Source of the DNA: CAZQYC01 sp043746555
Lineage (GTDB): Bacteria; Pseudomonadota; Gammaproteobacteria; Steroidobacterales; Steroidobacteraceae
NCBI GenBank assembly: GCA_043746555.1
Contig: JAYTQU010000054.1
Span: 1 to 9,118, forward strand
Length of the DNA stretch: 9,118 bases
Reading direction: 5' to 3'
Every line of letters starts with the position of its first letter. Position 1 is the first letter of the stretch. A program made the translations under genes and the position numbers. Shown here piece by piece: positions 5,997-9,118 of the stretch. The notes under the pieces were generated by a model. The model was not told the origin of the DNA. It ran no database searches and saw nothing but the letters and a program-made list of their open reading frames with translations.

Positions 5997-6362
5997 CTAC
6001 GTCCGTCGATGAACTAAAAATCCGACGACCGCGCCGAACAGAGCGGCTATTCCGACGGCTTGCCACGGACTGCCGCGCACGAAATCATCGGTTGTACCAG
6101 CCACTTGTTGAGCTTGACGTTTTACGGTTTGCGCGCCCGACGCGATTGCAATACGTGCCGAAGCCAACGTGTCCTGGACTTTGTTGCGCATCTGCGCCGC
6201 ATCGACATCCATTGTGCGCGACGCCAAATCTTTGACGTCCGTTGCCAGATTCTTCAATTCTCCGCTCGCGACGTCCTTAACGGTTCGTGCGCCGTTGCCT
6301 AAGTCGCTTCTAACGCGGTTGGACTGCGCCGTGTCGGCCGCGTCGGTAAAGGTAGGGTTCAT
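5997..6362 (-). CDS. DUF883 (ElaB/YqjD-type) C-tail-anchored protein
   Basis: This 121-residue protein is largely helical and polar for its first 95 residues (ELKNLATDVKDLASRT, MRNKVQDTLASARIAIASGAQTVKRQAQQV). It then has the family's C-terminal signature: PWQAVGIAALFGAVVGFLVHRR, one membrane span at about 101-117 ending in an Arg pair. ElaB/YqjD proteins are inner-membrane C-tail-anchored proteins of stationary phase; YqjD has been reported to bind ribosomes. The start at ATG 6362 is chosen because AGGAGA (6370-6375, minus strand) lies seven bases upstream; longer starts in the frame lack such a site. It is the first gene of the minus-strand cluster, so the operon promoter should lie just above 6375 on that strand. 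Confidence 0.85.
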   Translation of the reverse strand: MNPTFTDAADTAQSNRVRSDLGNGARTVKDVASGELKNLATDVKDLASRTMDVDAAQMRNKVQDTLASARIAIASGAQTVKRQAQQVAGTTDDFVRGSPWQAVGIAALFGAVVGFLVHRRT

Positions 6363-6729
6363 TGGATCGTCTCCTAATAACATACATATGGGCAAACCGT
6401 GCACGCCGAAGAAATAACTTGGAGCACGCGGTGAAAGTGGAAAGCCATAGCGGCCAGCTTTCCTGCGGAATTTGCGAATCATGTTGGATGGATGCAAACA
6501 CGTCGGTACGCTGACGTACATATGCGCGTTAAATTATCGCGCTCGCCGCTCGTCGAAGAATACCGTACAGATGTTATTCAACCGCCTGCTTGCGAATGGC
6601 GTGCGAACCATCGCGTTCACATCGCAAGCGAACACGTCGGTGCGCTAACGGACAAACTTTCCTCGCGCGATTCCGGCATGAGTGCGCTCACGCACAGACG
6701 CGCGCGGTCCGTCGATTTATCGTGCGTTC
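6363..6729. other. Divergent intergenic region (367 bp)
   Basis: This gap separates the minus-strand YqjD-type operon from the plus-strand sugar transferase genes and should hold both promoters. It contains an inverted repeat at 6439-6463 (ggaaagc / gctttcc, 11-base loop) and a 20-base direct repeat at 6497-6516 and 6631-6650. A plus-strand open frame (6492-6827) crosses it, but it runs out of frame into the transferase, has no family resemblance and no ribosome binding site, so I do not call it. I cannot identify -35/-10 boxes with confidence. Confidence 0.55.
6497..6650 (+). repeat. 20-bp near-identical direct repeat pair upstream of the sugar transferase gene
   Basis: Copy 1 (6497-6516) is aacacgtcggtacgctgacg. 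Copy 2 (6631-6650) differs at two positions. Their starts are 134 bases apart and both lie in the divergent intergenic region. Copy 1 also holds most of an inverted repeat, ACGTC-8 bases-GACGT (6500-6517), which is broken in copy 2. They could be paired binding sites for a regulator of the exopolysaccharide genes, which is inference. Confidence 0.5.
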
Positions 6730-8259
6730 ATGATTATTTCCAGCGCGACAATAGACGACGTTACGGCAACGCCGACAAAGACAATTGGAACTGGCCTGCT
6801 ACGCCGCGAGTTCATGTCTCTCGCTAGCGATCTACTTCCGCCTTGCGATTTTGTTTGCTTGCTGGCTGCCGGATATCTCAGTTCGCTGCTCTATTCGTTG
6901 TTCTTCCCGGATGCGTTATTTAGCTCCGCCGTTTGGAACAACCGCGGCAACGTGGCGTTGATCGGCGCAGTGCTTGCGCCGATCATTCTCTACGATCAAA
7001 ACTTCGCGGTCACGGCAGCCAGGCGGCAGACGACAAAACTGATCCGCGCTTTCGCCGTTCGGTTCGTTTTAATCATTGCGATCACATTCGCGATCGGCAT
7101 GACCAGCCGCGTTCTCGACAATCTGCCGCACACGTGGGTCGCCATTTGGCTCGTCACTAGTCTTGCGCTGACTTCCCTCACGCGGTTCGCCGTTGCAACT
7201 TATCTGCAAACTCTCAAGTACAAGGGTGCGCTAACGGAATCCATTGCGCTTGTGGGCGCCGGATCGCTCGCGCAGCGACTCAGTCAACATCTCCGCCGAA
7301 CCAACGCAGACGTGGACATTCTGGGAATATTTGCAGATCGGGCTGATGGCGCCGATGCGGCCGATGGAATCGACGGCGGCAACACTAGCGGTAACGATAC
7401 TTCTATATGGCCCGTGAGCTCGGTTGACGCATTAATCAAGTTGAGCCGAGCGCGTCGTGTCGATTGGATATTGGTGGCGTTGCCCGAGGCCGATGAAGCG
7501 CAATTGCAATCCATCGTACAACGATTAAAACCTTTGTCGATCCCAATCGCGCTGTGCCCGCAGCATTTAGAGCTGCGAATGCCGTGCAAACTGGTCGACT
7601 ACGTCGCCAATGGCATGCCGGTGATACTGCTAGCCGATCGACCCATCAAGCGCTGGAACGCGGCGCTCAAAGCGGCAGAGGACGTCATACTCGGCAGCCT
7701 CATCGCAATCGCACTCGTACCGGTTTTCGCCTTGATTGCCTTGGCCATCAAGCTTGAAAGTCCGGGCCCGATCATTTTCAAGCAGCGAAGACATACGTTT
7801 AATAACGGCGAATTCGATATCTACAAATTTCGTACGATGCGCTGGAACCCCGCCGCGGTGGGCGCGGCGTTACAGCAGACTTCACGCAACGACCATCGCG
7901 TTACCCGACTAGGTCGTTTTCTGCGTGCTTCCAGTCTCGATGAACTGCCGCAGTTGTTCAACGTGCTCAAAGGCGAGATGTCGCTTGTGGGCCCACGGCC
8001 GCACGCAGTCAACATGCGCACCGAAGATCGTCTCGGCTGTGAAATCACCGACCAGTATCCGCATCGACATCGCGTCGAACCGGGAATGACCGGTTGGTCG
8101 CAAGTGAACGGCGCGCGTGGCGCTACACGCACCACCGCGGAACTGCAGCGGCGCATCGATCTCGATTTGTACTACATCGAGAACTGGTCTATCGGTCTCG
8201 ATTTGAAGATTCTTTTGATGACTTGTCGAGAAGTCCTGAAGAGAACCAACGCCTACTAA
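6730..8259 (+). CDS. Exopolysaccharide polyprenyl-phosphate sugar-1-phosphate transferase (WcaJ type)
   Basis: This 509-residue membrane enzyme should move a sugar-1-phosphate (commonly glucose) from UDP-sugar to undecaprenyl phosphate, the first step of exopolysaccharide or capsule repeat-unit assembly. Four N-terminal hydrophobic segments (about 38-58, 74-90, 108-123, 135-152) precede a Rossmann-like domain (SIALVGAGSLAQRLSQHL, 171-188). A hydrophobic hairpin (318-340) leads into the catalytic domain: SPGPIIFKQRR (344-354), FDIYKFRTM (362-370), SLDELPQLFNVLKGEMSLVGPRP (402-424) with the Asp404-Glu405 dyad, and PGMTGWSQVNGARG (451-464). All motifs look intact. ATG 6730 is preferred over an upstream in-frame GTG (6682) because the downstream paralogue also begins MIIS; no good ribosome binding site precedes either. 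A D/A/G-rich insert (202-224) lengthens the linker. The actual sugar cannot be told. Confidence 0.88.
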   Translation: MIISSATIDDVTATPTKTIGTGLLRREFMSLASDLLPPCDFVCLLAAGYLSSLLYSLFFPDALFSSAVWNNRGNVALIGAVLAPIILYDQNFAVTAARRQTTKLIRAFAVRFVLIIAITFAIGMTSRVLDNLPHTWVAIWLVTSLALTSLTRFAVATYLQTLKYKGALTESIALVGAGSLAQRLSQHLRRTNADVDILGIFADRADGADAADGIDGGNTSGNDTSIWPVSSVDALIKLSRARRVDWILVALPEADEAQLQSIVQRLKPLSIPIALCPQHLELRMPCKLVDYVANGMPVILLADRPIKRWNAALKAAEDVILGSLIAIALVPVFALIALAIKLESPGPIIFKQRRHTFNNGEFDIYKFRTMRWNPAAVGAALQQTSRNDHRVTRLGRFLRASSLDELPQLFNVLKGEMSLVGPRPHAVNMRTEDRLGCEITDQYPHRHRVEPGMTGWSQVNGARGATRTTAELQRRIDLDLYYIENWSIGLDLKILLMTCREVLKRTNAY

Positions 8260-8322
8260 CACTTGACAGTCCATTGGCATCCGAATCGAAACACTCAAAG
8301 ACTAGGCACGGTTGTTGAACTT

Positions 8323-9118
8323 ATGATCATTTCCGACAACGCGGTGTTCGACGGCAAAGACAGCACGCGCGTCACTTTCAATAAATTGAATCGCGATTAC
8401 TTGCTGCTCTCGAACGGCATGCTACCGCTGCTGGACTTCGTTAGCTTGCTGGCAGCCGCATTTATCAGCACGCAAGTTTTTTCGGCGTGGTTCGCCACTG
8501 TCACGTTCGATCCGCGCAGTTGGAGCGGCCATTACTTAGTCTTAGTAGCGGCATTGCTTGCACCGGCTTTGCTATACGATAAGCGTTTCGGATCGATCGC
8601 CAGCCGTGGACACTTTACCGCGCTGATCCGCTGCTATTTGACGGGATTCGCCACCTTCATCGGCGCCGTGTTTCTGATCAATCTTGCCAGCCATGTGTTA
8701 GACACTATTCCAGACGGGGCGGTGGTGACTTGGATAGCACTCAGTTTCGTACTGACGGCACTAACGCGGTCGCTGCTTGCAACGAACATGCGACGTCTCG
8801 CGCGCAACGGAACGTTCGCGGAGGTCATTGCGATCGTTGGCGCCGGACCGCTCGCCTCGCGACTTACTCAGCATCTGCGACAAACCGCGCCGACGCACGT
8901 CACGCTCCTCGGCATTTATGACGATGTCACGGATGATGTCACGAACGATCTCAGGGACGCCATCGTAACGACGCCAATCTACGGCATAGTCGACGACGAG
9001 CAAACTGCGCTCGCCGGCAACATCGACGACTTAATCGAACTCGGCAAGACGCGAACTATCGATTGGATCTTTCTCACGCTACCTCATAGCGACGAAAATA
9101 AGTTGCCGTCGATTGTGC
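8323..9118 (+). CDS. Second sugar transferase paralogue, N-terminal part (partial)
   Basis: An open frame from ATG 8323 runs 265 codons to the window edge without a stop. It aligns along its whole length with the preceding gene: MIIS start, LLPLLDF-like first span, LLAPALLYDKRF versus VLAPIILYDQNF, LTALTRSLLAT versus LTSLTRFAVAT, IAIVGAGPLASRLTQHLRQT versus IALVGAGSLAQRLSQHLRRT, and IDWIFLTLP versus VDWILVALP. It therefore carries the four membrane segments and the Rossmann-like domain of the WcaJ-type family; the catalytic transferase domain would lie beyond the window and cannot be confirmed. It starts 63 bases after the first gene on the same strand, with no terminator between, so it is probably co-transcribed. 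No Shine-Dalgarno site is visible. An Asp-rich DDVTDDVTND stretch occupies the linker position. Confidence 0.82.
   Translation, partial: MIISDNAVFDGKDSTRVTFNKLNRDYLLLSNGMLPLLDFVSLLAAAFISTQVFSAWFATVTFDPRSWSGHYLVLVAALLAPALLYDKRFGSIASRGHFTALIRCYLTGFATFIGAVFLINLASHVLDTIPDGAVVTWIALSFVLTALTRSLLATNMRRLARNGTFAEVIAIVGAGPLASRLTQHLRQTAPTHVTLLGIYDDVTDDVTNDLRDAIVTTPIYGIVDDEQTALAGNIDDLIELGKTRTIDWIFLTLPHSDENKLPSIV

Noticed and set aside
6492..6827. Plus-strand open frame of 111 codons before the sugar transferase
   Set aside because: It overlaps the transferase start in another frame, has no ribosome binding site and no recognisable motif.
8263..8268. Perfect TTGACA -35 box between the two sugar transferase genes
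   Set aside because: No acceptable -10 box lies 16-18 bases downstream (tcgaaa-like sequence), so a promoter is not supported.

Overview
This looks like an accessory stretch of a Gram-negative proteobacterial chromosome with moderate to moderately high G+C. It is most likely gammaproteobacterial (Xanthomonadales, Steroidobacter or Nevskia-like) or betaproteobacterial. The evidence is the gene families: an Lpp/OprI-type lipoprotein, YqjD- and YqjE-type membrane proteins, a DesA-type desaturase with a long C-terminal extension, and WcaJ-type polyprenyl-phosphate sugar transferases. This placement is inferred from family resemblance, not from a marker gene. I see no rRNA, tRNA, CRISPR array, insertion sequence or integrase.

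Left part (1-1207, + strand): the tail of a BON-domain protein, a secreted Tyr/Trp/Arg-rich protein and a small alanine-zipper lipoprotein. All three are envelope or periplasmic and probably stress-related. After a 329-base gap comes a REC-PAS-histidine kinase gene (1537-3144). It is cut by one in-frame TAG at 2230-2232; the reading frame and PAS homology continue straight through it. A strong intrinsic terminator (3261-3298) separates it from a fatty-acid desaturase gene (3347-4594).

Middle part (6362 down to 4621, - strand): a likely four-gene operon. In transcription order it encodes a DUF883/YqjD-type C-tail-anchored protein, a YqjE-type two-span membrane protein, a 102-residue membrane protein in the YqjK position, and a ferritin-like four-helix protein that appears to lack two canonical ferroxidase ligands. 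It converges on the desaturase with only 26 bases between the two stops.

Right part (6730-9118, + strand): two tandem paralogous exopolysaccharide initiating sugar-phosphate transferase genes. The first is complete and the second runs off the window, so this is probably the start of an exopolysaccharide or capsule locus. The 367-base divergent gap before it holds a 20-base near-identical direct repeat and a short inverted repeat.

The common theme is the cell surface: envelope lipoproteins, membrane lipid desaturation, YqjD/E membrane proteins and exopolysaccharide initiation. No clearly new multi-gene system is evident. The items most worth a second look are the amber-split kinase, the desaturase with an Arg in its second His box, the ferritin-like protein with altered metal ligands, and the tandem sugar transferases with diverging Asp-rich linkers.
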